Source of the DNA: Stomorhina lunata
Taxonomy: Eukaryota > Arthropoda > Insecta > Diptera > Rhiniidae
Length of the DNA: 64,000 bases
Assembly: GCA_933228675.1 (NCBI GenBank)
Contig: OW121741.1
Coordinates: forward strand, 133,944,120-134,008,119
Reading direction: 5' to 3'
Positions 20,965-29,485 of the stretch are shown here, one piece after another; the first letter of the stretch is position 1, and every line of letters starts with the position of its first letter. The notes below the pieces were generated by a model. That model did no database searches. It saw nothing but the letters and a program-made list of their open reading frames with translations, and was not told the DNA's origin. The position numbers and the translations under genes are program-made.

Positions 20965-23900
20965 TCAGTTTTTGAACCCAGTCTTCAAGCGCAAGGATCT
21001 TCTTAGGGTTGTTGGATGATTGTTGCTGGCATTGTTTTGTTGATGTTTACCAGATTGTTGTTGTTCATTTTGTTGTTGATGTTTACCAGATTGTTGTTGT
21101 TCATTTTGTTGTTGAGTTTTAACTTGTTGTTGGTTGTTAACTTGTTGTTGGTTGTTAACTTGTTGTTGGTTGTTGTTTTGTTGTTGGTTGTTGTTTTGCT
21201 GTTGAGTTTTAACTTGTTGTTGGTTGTTGTTTTGTTGTTGGTTCGGACGACCTCTTTTTCGGATTGGATAAATGGGCGTTCCGAAATCGCCTTCATAAGG
21301 AGTCAAGGCAGACGTATGTAAAGTTGCTAGTGGTATATCTGGTGCGTTAACAGCAGCAATGGTAAAACAAGATGTACCTTTTGCTCCGATTACTAAATAT
21401 GGACCATCTCTGCGAGGTGTAAATTTCGAAGTTATTCCATCTCTTGCTTTACTCAGTATATGCGTTGCTACTAACACTTTATCGCCAATTTGTATATGGT
21501 GTGATGACTTTCGCTTCATATCTGTGAGACTTTTGTTTCGGTCTTGCATTTTATATTGGGCATCGTTCGCGATTTCTAGCGTATCTGCAAGCTTTAACAG
21601 ATGAGGAGTAATTTGAGGTATAAAATTCTCTGCTTTGATTATTGCTTTAAAATCATAATTTACTTCGGTTGGCGTTCTGAGCTCGCGACCAAATGTTAGA
21701 AAGGCAGCAGAATATCCAGTGCTATCACATTTTGCAGTGTTCATAGCAAATCTTATAGCTGGTAACATGACATTCCATTTTGTGTGGTCTTTCCCAACAC
21801 AAATTGATAATTGGGTTTTCAAATCACGGTTTTTTCTTTCTACCGGATTAGCTTCAGGATGATATATAGCAGTAAATGTTTGTTTGATTCCCAGACAATA
21901 TGTAAGTTTTTGCATTAGAGCAGAAATAAACTGAGTTCCATTATCAGTGTGTAGTCTTCTTGGTACTCCGTATCTCAAAATTACTTCATTAAGAAAAGTT
22001 AATGCGCAGTTTTCAGCTGTTGCTTCCTTTAATGCAAAAAGTTCCACCCATCTACTACAAATATCCTCCACTATCAGGATCCATTGATATCCTTCTGCAG
22101 TTTTAGGCAAGGGACCAAACAAGTCCAACGCTACAATTTCAAATCTTCTGTTGCTACTCAAAGTTTGCAACAATCCGCAAGGCTTCATATTTGTAGGTTT
22201 ATATTTCTTACATTCTTCGCACGATTTCACATAATTTGAGATATCGGTTCTTATACCTGGCCAATAAAATAGTGGTGTAATACGACCAATAGTTTTGTCT
22301 ATACCATAATGTCCAGACATCGGGTCATTATGATATTTTATTAAAATTTCCTGACGATGAGATTTTGGTATTAACAATTGACCATTTTCAGAATTTTGGT
22401 CTGCATTATATTTATAAAGAATGCCATCAATCATTATGTAACCACGATTTGTAAATCTAGTGACATTTTCATCGTCGTTTTCAAAAGCTGAGATAATATT
22501 TTTCAACTCTTCATCTTCCAGTTGAGCTTTACGAAACTCTTCGTGTCCTTCACGAGGAAAATCAATTTCTATTGCATTACAATTACAAGATTCTATGCAC
22601 AACTCATCCATACATGGCGGGCGTGATAGAGTATCGGCAATGATATTTTGTCTTCCAGGAGTATAATTAAATGTTAAATTATAGCTTTGTAATAACAAAG
22701 ACCATCTGGCCAATCTTCCGGTTGGGGATTTAAGTGCAAATAGCCATTTAAGTGGTTGGTGGTCTGTAAAAACTGTAACTTCGGAGCCTTCGATATATCC
22801 TCTAAATTTCTGAACAGCCCATACAACAGCTAATGCTTCACGTTCAGTGGTAGAATAATTCCTTTCGGCTGGAATCAAAAGACGGCTGGCGTACTCAATA
22901 GGGTGTTCTGCGTTTTTCTCCCCCTGCAGTAATACAGCCCCGATCGCATAATTGCTGGCGTCAGTTCTTAGGAGAAACGGTTCATTTTCTTTAACTTGTT
23001 GGAGGATTGGTGGGGTAATTAATTTTTCCTTTAATTTTTGGAACGACTTATTTTCTGCATCGGTCCATTTCCATACAGCATTCTTTTTCGTTAAGCTTGA
23101 AAGAGGTTTTGATATTTCGGCAAAATTCGGTATAAATCTTCTGAACCACGAGCAAGTCTGTAGAAACGACATAAGTTGCTTAAGATTTTTAGGAATTGGA
23201 CGTTGTAGAATCGCAGAAGTTTTTTCTGGATCAATTTCTATGCCATTTTTTGTCAAAATATGACCTAAGTATTTAACTTTAGGTTTGCAAAAATAGCATT
23301 TTTCTTTATTAAGATGAAAACCAATAAATTGTAGTTTTTTAAAAGTAATATCAAGATCTTTTAAATGACTATTAAAATCGTTAGAGCAAATAATAATGTC
23401 ATCTATATATGCCAAAATAAGAACATTAGGGAGGCTTGCTTTTATCTTATCGATGATCCTTTGGAAGGTTGCCGGAGCATTTTTGAGTCCAAATGGCATT
23501 CGGTTAAAAACATATATTCCAAAAGGTGTTGTAAACGCTGTTTTGAGCTTATCTTCCGGATTCATCTCAACTTGCCAGTACCCAGATTTTAAATCAATTG
23601 TAGACATATATGGCGTAGTTTTAGCAGCATGCAAAAGATCTTCCATTCTTGGTAATGGGTATGTGTCAGTTACGGTAATGGAATTTAGTTTTCGATAATC
23701 GACACAAAGTCGTATAGAATTATCTTTTTTGGGTATCAAAACAACAGGAAATGCCCAAGGTGATTCTTTCTCTTCTATAATTCCTTTTGATAACATATCA
23801 TTTAATTCCATTTTTAACTTTTCTTTCATAGCAGGAGAAATTCTATATGGTGGGTTAGCTATTGGAGTATTATCTCCAGTTTTAATTTTATGATATATTC

Positions 23901-25728
23901 CTTTGATAGGAGAGCAAATGTTTTTAAAAATATATTCATAAGAATTTAAAAGTTTAATTAAGCTTTCTTTTTGATTTTTATTTAAATGGGAATTTTCGTT
24001 TTCGCATATATTAAAATCGATCGCGTTAAATTCAAACGCTTGTGTTAACGGAGTGTCTTGAGTTTTCTTCTTCTTTGTTAATGGTGGGAATAAATCCACT
24101 TCTTTTGGCATTTCAAAATTTTGAGGTAAGCAGTCTTCGAAAATTTTTAAAATTCCTCTCGGGGAGTAATCATTTTGTGGGGAATAAATTGACTTTAAAG
24201 TTGGCGTGCTTTTCGGATCTTGTTTACTGTTATTCTCAAACCATGACATAAAATCATTAACGCCGCTTTTATTAGACGAATTTTTTATGCCATTAATGTT
24301 AGCTTGGTTAAGAATTATCTGATCTTTAACCTTCGATGGCTTTGGCTTAAATTCGAAAATTTTGTTTGGCTCATCTTTGAAGTGCCATGTTCTTTGGGCT
24401 AGATCCATAACAATGCCGGCTTGTTCTAAAAAGTCAATTCCAAGCAAAGTTCTGTTATCTGTAGCCTTTGGAAGACAAATAAAACGAATACGCTTTAAGC
24501 GTTTACCAATAGTTATTAAGACTATGGTTGAAAAAACTTCCTCTTTTTTGGGGATTCCATCAGCTAGCGTAATTTCTGCAAAGACTGATTGGAATTTTAC
24601 TTGCTTCTCTACAAGTTTTTTATATAAATAGTAACCAGCTATACTAGTTCTGGCAGCTGTATCCAGATATGCTTCACCTTTTAACCCTTGTATATTAACT
24701 TCCACAGTCGGTACATTTCTCCCAACTATGTTTGTATGGATACTGTTGAAATCCATTTCTTTTGGACTTTCAACTACCGTTTTATTGTTGCACGTTGGAC
24801 AATTCGACCTATAGAACCCTACGGCTCCACAGCCATAACAATTTAATTTGGTTTCTTCAGGTTTCTTCTTCTTTTCCATCTCCAGACGCTTGTAGCAAAC
24901 TTCCGCTGTATGATTTTTCTTTCTACAGAAGGAACATTTAGCCTGGTTTTGATTTTTTTCATCAGAAGAACTTCTATACGGTTGAACATTATTTTCATTA
25001 TTTAATAATTCAATATCGCGAGCCTTCGAAAGCAAATCTTGAAAAGTTTCTAGGCTTTCCCTAGGGATTTTTTCACGAACTTGTATATTTATTAATGAAA
25101 ATATCATATTAATTTTTGTGCTTTCTGGGAGTCTCTCTTTCAACTGTGCAAAAAGACGTCTTTTCCTACAGATAAAGTTGTCTGTGGTTTCATATGCTTT
25201 TTGTTTATCTTGAAAGATCTCCGCATAAATACGCCAATCCGGTTTCGGAGGAGCAAAAGCGCTGCGTAACAGCTCCATGGCTTCATCAAAAGTCCTAACT
25301 TCGTCTTTAATACCTTGCCACCACGACGACGCAAAACCTTCCAGCAGTAAAGGTAAGCTAATCAGTGCCATCGAATCGGAAATGTCTTCAGCATCCTTAT
25401 AGACTAAAATTGTTGCAATAAAGTCTTCGACTTTCGATGTACTGCGGCCACCATTGAAACGGGCACTACAATTGCTAAAAGTAGTTTTCCTATTCTGACG
25501 AACTTGTAGGGATCCTATGAGATCAGAAAATTGACGTTCTGTCAAGTTTACCATAGGGGCGTTGACAGTGGGGTTTATGTTCTGCGTTGGAATATTTTCA
25601 GCAGAAACTGGATTTCGATTTTGTTTATTTAAAGTGGAGGACGGGGTAGAAATTGGATTTGGAATCACCATGTTTTGCATTTCAGCACTACTTATAGTAC
25701 TTTGAGAATTCAACGTTGGTCTGGGCAT
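20965..25728 (-). CDS. Gag-Pol polyprotein of Ty3/gypsy retrotransposon
   Basis: One uninterrupted frame of 1587 residues. I start at the first in-frame ATG (25728), which has AAA just before it; the frame is open further upstream but has no ATG there. Gag: capsid-type region at about residues 95-245, then a zinc knuckle CX2CX4HX4C (265-278) and a second knuckle (297-310) with Phe where His is expected. Protease: Asp-Thr-Ala at 356-358. Reverse transcriptase: first catalytic Asp 712 in TIDLKSGY, and YIDD at 774-777. RNase H: Asp 923 in RTDAS, and FTDHQ at about 988. Integrase: zinc-binding His 1133 and 1140 with Cys 1170 and 1173, catalytic Asp 1202, Asp 1262 and Glu 1297 (D-x34-E), and a GPY module at about 1442. 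The tail has KRGRP (1491-1495) and then a Gln/Asn-rich repeat to about 1570. Every catalytic residue checked is present and there is no frameshift between gag and pol. The polyprotein would be cut by its own protease, and it copies RNA to DNA and inserts it. Confidence 0.95.
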   Translation of the reverse strand: MPRPTLNSQSTISSAEMQNMVIPNPISTPSSTLNKQNRNPVSAENIPTQNINPTVNAPMVNLTERQFSDLIGSLQVRQNRKTTFSNCSARFNGGRSTSKVEDFIATILVYKDAEDISDSMALISLPLLLEGFASSWWQGIKDEVRTFDEAMELLRSAFAPPKPDWRIYAEIFQDKQKAYETTDNFICRKRRLFAQLKERLPESTKINMIFSLINIQVREKIPRESLETFQDLLSKARDIELLNNENNVQPYRSSSDEKNQNQAKCSFCRKKNHTAEVCYKRLEMEKKKKPEETKLNCYGCGAVGFYRSNCPTCNNKTVVESPKEMDFNSIHTNIVGRNVPTVEVNIQGLKGEAYLDTAARTSIAGYYLYKKLVEKQVKFQSVFAEITLADGIPKKEEVFSTIVLITIGKRLKRIRFICLPKATDNRTLLGIDFLEQAGIVMDLAQRTWHFKDEPNKIFEFKPKPSKVKDQIILNQANINGIKNSSNKSGVNDFMSWFENNSKQDPKSTPTLKSIYSPQNDYSPRGILKIFEDCLPQNFEMPKEVDLFPPLTKKKKTQDTPLTQAFEFNAIDFNICENENSHLNKNQKESLIKLLNSYEYIFKNICSPIKGIYHKIKTGDNTPIANPPYRISPAMKEKLKMELNDMLSKGIIEEKESPWAFPVVLIPKKDNSIRLCVDYRKLNSITVTDTYPLPRMEDLLHAAKTTPYMSTIDLKSGYWQVEMNPEDKLKTAFTTPFGIYVFNRMPFGLKNAPATFQRIIDKIKASLPNVLILAYIDDIIICSNDFNSHLKDLDITFKKLQFIGFHLNKEKCYFCKPKVKYLGHILTKNGIEIDPEKTSAILQRPIPKNLKQLMSFLQTCSWFRRFIPNFAEISKPLSSLTKKNAVWKWTDAENKSFQKLKEKLITPPILQQVKENEPFLLRTDASNYAIGAVLLQGEKNAEHPIEYASRLLIPAERNYSTTEREALAVVWAVQKFRGYIEGSEVTVFTDHQPLKWLFALKSPTGRLARWSLLLQSYNLTFNYTPGRQNIIADTLSRPPCMDELCIESCNCNAIEIDFPREGHEEFRKAQLEDEELKNIISAFENDDENVTRFTNRGYIMIDGILYKYNADQNSENGQLLIPKSHRQEILIKYHNDPMSGHYGIDKTIGRITPLFYWPGIRTDISNYVKSCEECKKYKPTNMKPCGLLQTLSSNRRFEIVALDLFGPLPKTAEGYQWILIVEDICSRWVELFALKEATAENCALTFLNEVILRYGVPRRLHTDNGTQFISALMQKLTYCLGIKQTFTAIYHPEANPVERKNRDLKTQLSICVGKDHTKWNVMLPAIRFAMNTAKCDSTGYSAAFLTFGRELRTPTEVNYDFKAIIKAENFIPQITPHLLKLADTLEIANDAQYKMQDRNKSLTDMKRKSSHHIQIGDKVLVATHILSKARDGITSKFTPRRDGPYLVIGAKGTSCFTIAAVNAPDIPLATLHTSALTPYEGDFGTPIYPIRKRGRPNQQQNNNQQQVKTQQQNNNQQQNNNQQQVNNQQQVNNQQQVKTQQQNEQQQSGKHQQQNEQQQSGKHQQNNASNNHPTTLRRSLRLKTGFKN
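21040..21245. repeat. Triplet-rich repeat encoding the Gln/Asn tail
   Basis: Reiterated TTGTTGTTGG-type triplets on the plus strand (CAA/AAC on the coding strand). They include two copies of GATGTTTACCAGATTGTTG and several GGTTGTTAACTTGTTGTT units. They encode QQQ, NNN, VNN, VKT and SGKH blocks at the end of the polyprotein. This is likely to be length-variable between copies. Confidence 0.9.
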
Positions 25729-26018
25729 TTTGACCGCTCTAAAACCCAATTGGAAGAAAAAAGTGTTCTCGAAATCTGGTTGTGTAATGTGATAAAAACA
25801 CAGGAACAACAACGCATAAACTAAGAGCTACAGTTGAAAAACAAAAGATAAAATTTGCTGCAAAAACTTTGGAGGAACCGCTTACAAACAACCACAATTA
25901 TGAAGATCAACCAAAAATTGCGCTGACCAACAACAACAGCTTATTTAGTAACGGGACCTTTCCAATTGTTTGGCAAAAATTCAATTTATTTCGCAAAAAT
26001 TTTACGTTGGGCGCCAAT
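25729..26018 (-). other. 5' leader of the LTR element
   Basis: A 290-bp leader between the 5' LTR and the gag ATG. It holds the primer-binding site and, in other frames, short upstream ATGs. Any packaging signal would be expected here, but none can be recognised by eye. Confidence 0.7.
26004..26016 (-). other. Primer-binding site (tRNA-Lys type)
   Basis: On the minus strand TGGCGCCCAACGT follows the 5' LTR after a short spacer (ATT). TGGCGCCC is the usual complement of a tRNA-Lys 3' end in retroelements and primes minus-strand synthesis. Confidence 0.8.
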
Positions 26019-26660
26019 TGTAATAAGGCGGTTTCCCACCTTATTAAAAGATTTTATTTATTATTAATTTATTATTTTTAATATTAATTATAACTGGGTC
26101 AAACAAGGCTATGCAGCCAGTGTTCGTCCTCAGAATTGATTGTCACAGTAGTCTGAAAAGAACTTCCTGTGTCTGACCAATTATTTGTTTATGGTTTTAT
26201 TTAATTATAGAAGAATGAAGTAATGCGCTTTTAGTTTTTAAGTTGTTTATTGTTTCAAAGTTGCATCGAGAATGACAAAATTAATAATTGTAAATAACTA
26301 ACTAAGATCAGGTCAAATATATAAGTCGTCTAGTATAAAGGGAATTCGAAAAAATATAAAAACAATTTAATAGGGATAAGAAAATAATAATGAGCGTGAG
26401 AGCTAATATTGATTGTTACGCTCTTTATTATTGATGAACAATATCACAAAGAATTTTGTATAACAGTTAATGATAAATTATTAGGGTGTTCGGTCAACAA
26501 ATAAAATACAATAAATACAAAAATATAAAACATGATAATAAAGAATAATAATGATGCAAAATAATAGTTTTAATAATAATTTGAAAATAAAATATATCTC
26601 ATTTTAATAAAATAATAATTATAAAAATGAATAAAATAACATTTAATTCAGGCTGCTACA
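26019..26660 (-). repeat. 5' LTR (642 bp)
   Basis: Same sequence as 20276-20917 by eye. In the element's orientation it runs from 26660 to 26019 and would hold the promoter. A TTATATATTTG stretch (plus strand about 26315-26325) is a possible TATA region, but no strong initiator is evident. Confidence 0.97.
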
Positions 26661-28165
26661 TTATCAAAAATTTTTCTGTAGAAAATTTTTTTATCAAAAA
26701 TTTTTCTGTAGAAAATTTTTTTATCAAAAATTTTTCTGTAGAAAATTTTTTTATCAAAAATTTTTCTATTGAAATTTTTTTATCAAAAATTTTCTATAGA
26801 AATTTTTTTTTATAAAAAATTTTTCTTTTGAAATTTTTTTATCAAAAATTTTTCTTTTGAAATTTTTTTATCAAAAATTTTCTATAGAAATTTTTTTTAT
26901 CAAAAATTTTTTATAGAAAATATTTTTTATCAAAAATTTTCTAAAGAAAACTTTTCTATCAAAAATTTTTTTATCAAGAATTTTTCTAAAGAAATCATTT
27001 TATCAAAAATTTTTGTATAAACTTTTTTATTAAAAATTTTAGTAGAAAATTTTTTTATCAACAATTTTTGTACAATTTTTTTTTATCAAAAATTTTTCTA
27101 TTGAATTTTTTTTTATCAAAAATTTTTCTATAGAAAGAAGTTTTTTTATCAAAAATTTTTAATTTTTAAAAAATTTCTATACAAAATTTTTTTTATCAAA
27201 AATTTTTCTACGGACAATTTTTTTATCAAAAACTTTTCTATATTTTATTTATCAAAAATTTTCTATAGAAAATTTTTCAACAGAAAATTTTTCTTTGCAA
27301 AAATTTTTTCTATAGATAATTTTTTATCAAAAATTTTTCTGTAGAAAATTTTTTTATCAAAAATTTTTCTGTAGAAAATTTTTTTATTAAAAATTTTTCT
27401 GTAGAAAATTTTTTTATCAAAAATTTTTCTGTAGAAAATTTTTTTATCAAAAATTTTTCTGTAGAAAATTTTTTTATCAAAAATTTTTCTATTGAAATTT
27501 TTTTATCAAAAATTTTCTATAGAAATTTTTTTTATCAAAAATTTTTCTTTTGAAATTTTTTTATCAAAAATTTTTCTTTTGAAATTTTTTTATCAAAAAT
27601 TTTCTATAGAAATTTTTTTTTATCAAAAATTTTCTATAGAAAATATTTTTTATCAAAAATTTTCTAAAGAAAACTTTTCTATCAAAAATTTTTTTATCAA
27701 GAATTTTTCTAAAGAAATCATTTTATCAAAAATTTTTGTATAAACTTTTTTATTAAAAATTTTAGTAGAAAATTTTTTTATCAACAATTTTTGTACAATT
27801 TTTTTTTATCAAAAATTTTTCTATTGAATTTTTTTTTTATCAAAAATTTTTCTATAGAAGTTTTTTTTATCAACAATTTTTCTAAAGAAAATTTTTTTAT
27901 CAAAAATTTTTCCAAAGAAAATTTTTTTATCAAAAATTTGTCCAAAGAAATCTTTTTATCAAAAATTTTTGTAATTTAATAAAAAATTTCTATAGAAAAA
28001 TTTTCTATAGAAAAATTTTTTATAAAAAATTTTTGATAAGAGACATTTTCTATAGAAAAATTGTTGATAAATAATTTTTCTAAATGAAAATTTTTGATCA
28101 AAAAATTTTTGATCAAAAAATTTTTGATAAAAAATTTTCTATAGAAAAATTTTTGAAAAAAATAT
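26661..28165. repeat. 30-bp repeat array, part right of LTR insertion
   Basis: Continues the array interrupted by the LTR element. Units read TTATCAAAAATTTTTCTGTAG, then AAAATTTT, with a 30-bp period. A segment from about 26661-27135 is repeated at about 27384-27858 (offset about 723 bp) with the same unusual units (CTAAAGAAAACTTTTC, then TTATCAAGAATTT). After about 27970 the units reverse to TTTTTGATAAAAAATTTTC. Confidence 0.93.
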
Positions 28166-28175
28166 TTAAAAAAGA

Positions 28176-28281
28176 TGTTACATTGAAAAATACCTACTTT
28201 AGTTAAAATAATAAAAAAACGGCAACACTGCCGACTATTTTTTTGTTCTGTTTTTTTTTTGCGCCGACCCGTGATTATAAT
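28176..28281. repeat. Right terminal sequence of the foldback-like unit
   Basis: About 106 bp that follows the array: TACCTACTTTAGTTAAAATA, a CGGCAACACTGCCG hairpin, TTTGTTCTG, then GCCGACCCGTGATTATAAT. It has a diverged copy at 31609-31711, and its outer 40 bp is an inverted copy of 19859-19897. Confidence 0.75.
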
Positions 28282-28285
28282 GATG

Positions 28286-29485
28286 TTGTTGACAAATTTT
28301 GCAAAGTGTTTGCATTTGCTTATTATATAACAAGTGCTCTTTCATATTTAATAAAAATATCTATTCAAATTAAAACTCAAAAGCCTTTGTCAAGCTAGAT
28401 AAGCAAAATCTTACACTGTGCGATGCCTTCAAACCTCAACTCATTTCCTCTTTAACTGTTTACATATTCCTTCGAATATTTGTCTTGGACTAAATTGTTG
28501 AGAATAATTTTTTTTGTATTTCTCTAAAATTCTTTCCTTATCACGCCCATCCATGATATAAAGTTTTTTGATTATTTTTTTTTAGCCATATTGCTTCTTG
28601 TTTTGGAGCTGAAAAAAAAACTAAATTTTCTAAATGTCAATTTGACTGTTGTGTATTTGGAGTGAGTTTTTTTTCCAAAGATCCTCTAACTTTTATGTTT
28701 GAACACTAAACTCTCTGTTCAATGCTTCGCTAATAATCGCTTAAGGGCTAGGAAATCAACTAAATGAAGAGCCAAAACGGGCTTAAACCCATAAAAGAAA
28801 TATTGCAAAATAGTTTTTGGCATGCAAGTAATGGATTTTGCATTTTAATTTCTATGGTTTTATTTATGTTTATACTTTTTTTTTCTAGTTAAGCTGACTT
28901 TCAACCGACTCAAAGTAAATGTAGAACAAAGATTTTAAAGACGCTTTAGTTCATCCCACCTAAAGTAATAATTGCCAGCAGCTAGAGCCACTTCAAATGG
29001 CTAAAAGGATAAACATTGGCCTAATGAGTTTTCTATTTTGAAGGCATTTTGATCATTTGCATTTGTTGGTCTTTTAGCAATTTTTTTCAAATAGTTTTGG
29101 TTTATTGCATTAAGGGGTTTATATAAATATAAAAGTTAAAAAACTTAAGTATAAATGTTGATGCTTGTATTAAATATTACACTCAGTACCGTTTGCATAT
29201 GCAAATTTCATATTCAATTCGTTTAGCGACTTGGTTACTCAGTTTAGCTTGAAAATACGTAAGCACTTTTTATACTTAATAAATGTATGAGATTTCATTG
29301 AATTGTTCATTTCCCTTGAGGCAGCCCATACCACCAGAAGCCGAAGACTTTTTGTAATTTTCGTAAATATCACGATCATTAATAAAACTAGTGAAAATGT
29401 GTAATAAAAGCATTCAGTTGAAATCTGGATGTTTGCAATTTTATTAATTTATATTTAATAATTTATATTTAATATTTTTTAGATA
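28286..29485. other. Island without recognisable gene
   Basis: AT-rich, apparently unique DNA with poly-T runs and no recognisable exon. AATTTATATTTAAT is duplicated near 29445-29475, just before the next array. Confidence 0.55.

Larger units (their letters stand above)
20276..26660 (-). mobile_element. Ty3/gypsy LTR retrotransposon, apparently intact
   Basis: A complete 6385-bp element on the minus strand: two 642-bp LTRs, primer-binding site, one gag-pol frame and a polypurine tract. Both LTRs have TGTA...TACA ends. TTAT flanks the element on both sides (20272-20275 and 26661-26664), a 4-bp target duplication that cuts a 30-bp array unit. The LTRs look identical base for base by eye, so insertion is recent. 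The order protease, reverse transcriptase, RNase H, integrase identifies Ty3/gypsy (Metaviridae) rather than copia. There is no env frame. A fused gag-pol with this gag type suggests the mdg3/blastopia side of insect gypsy elements, but this is a weak inference. Confidence 0.95.
19859..28281. mobile_element. Candidate foldback-like element with repeat-filled interior
   Basis: The left end (19859-19897) carries ATTATGGCCACGGGTCGG, then GCAAAGAGAAGAGAACAAA. The right end (28242-28281), read on the opposite strand, gives ATTATAATCACGGGTCGG, then GCAAAAAAAAAACAGAACAAA. These are inverted copies with a minority of mismatches. Between them is a 30-bp repeat array that faces one way up to about 27970 and the other way from about 28030 to 28165. 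GATG lies just outside both ends (19854-19857 and 28282-28285), a possible target duplication. Without the later 6.4-kb LTR insertion it is about 2.03 kb. Foldback elements of Drosophila are known for long inverted arms built of short tandem repeats; the sequence here is different, so the comparison is structural only. No transposase is inside, so it would be non-autonomous. Confidence 0.5.

Noticed and set aside
21016..21321. Leu-rich frame of 101 codons on the plus strand
   Set aside because: Antisense to the Gln/Asn-coding triplets of gag-pol.
25729..25812. Upstream extension of gag-pol by 28 codons
   Set aside because: The extension has no ATG; it begins with a TTG codon. The first in-frame ATG is at 25728.
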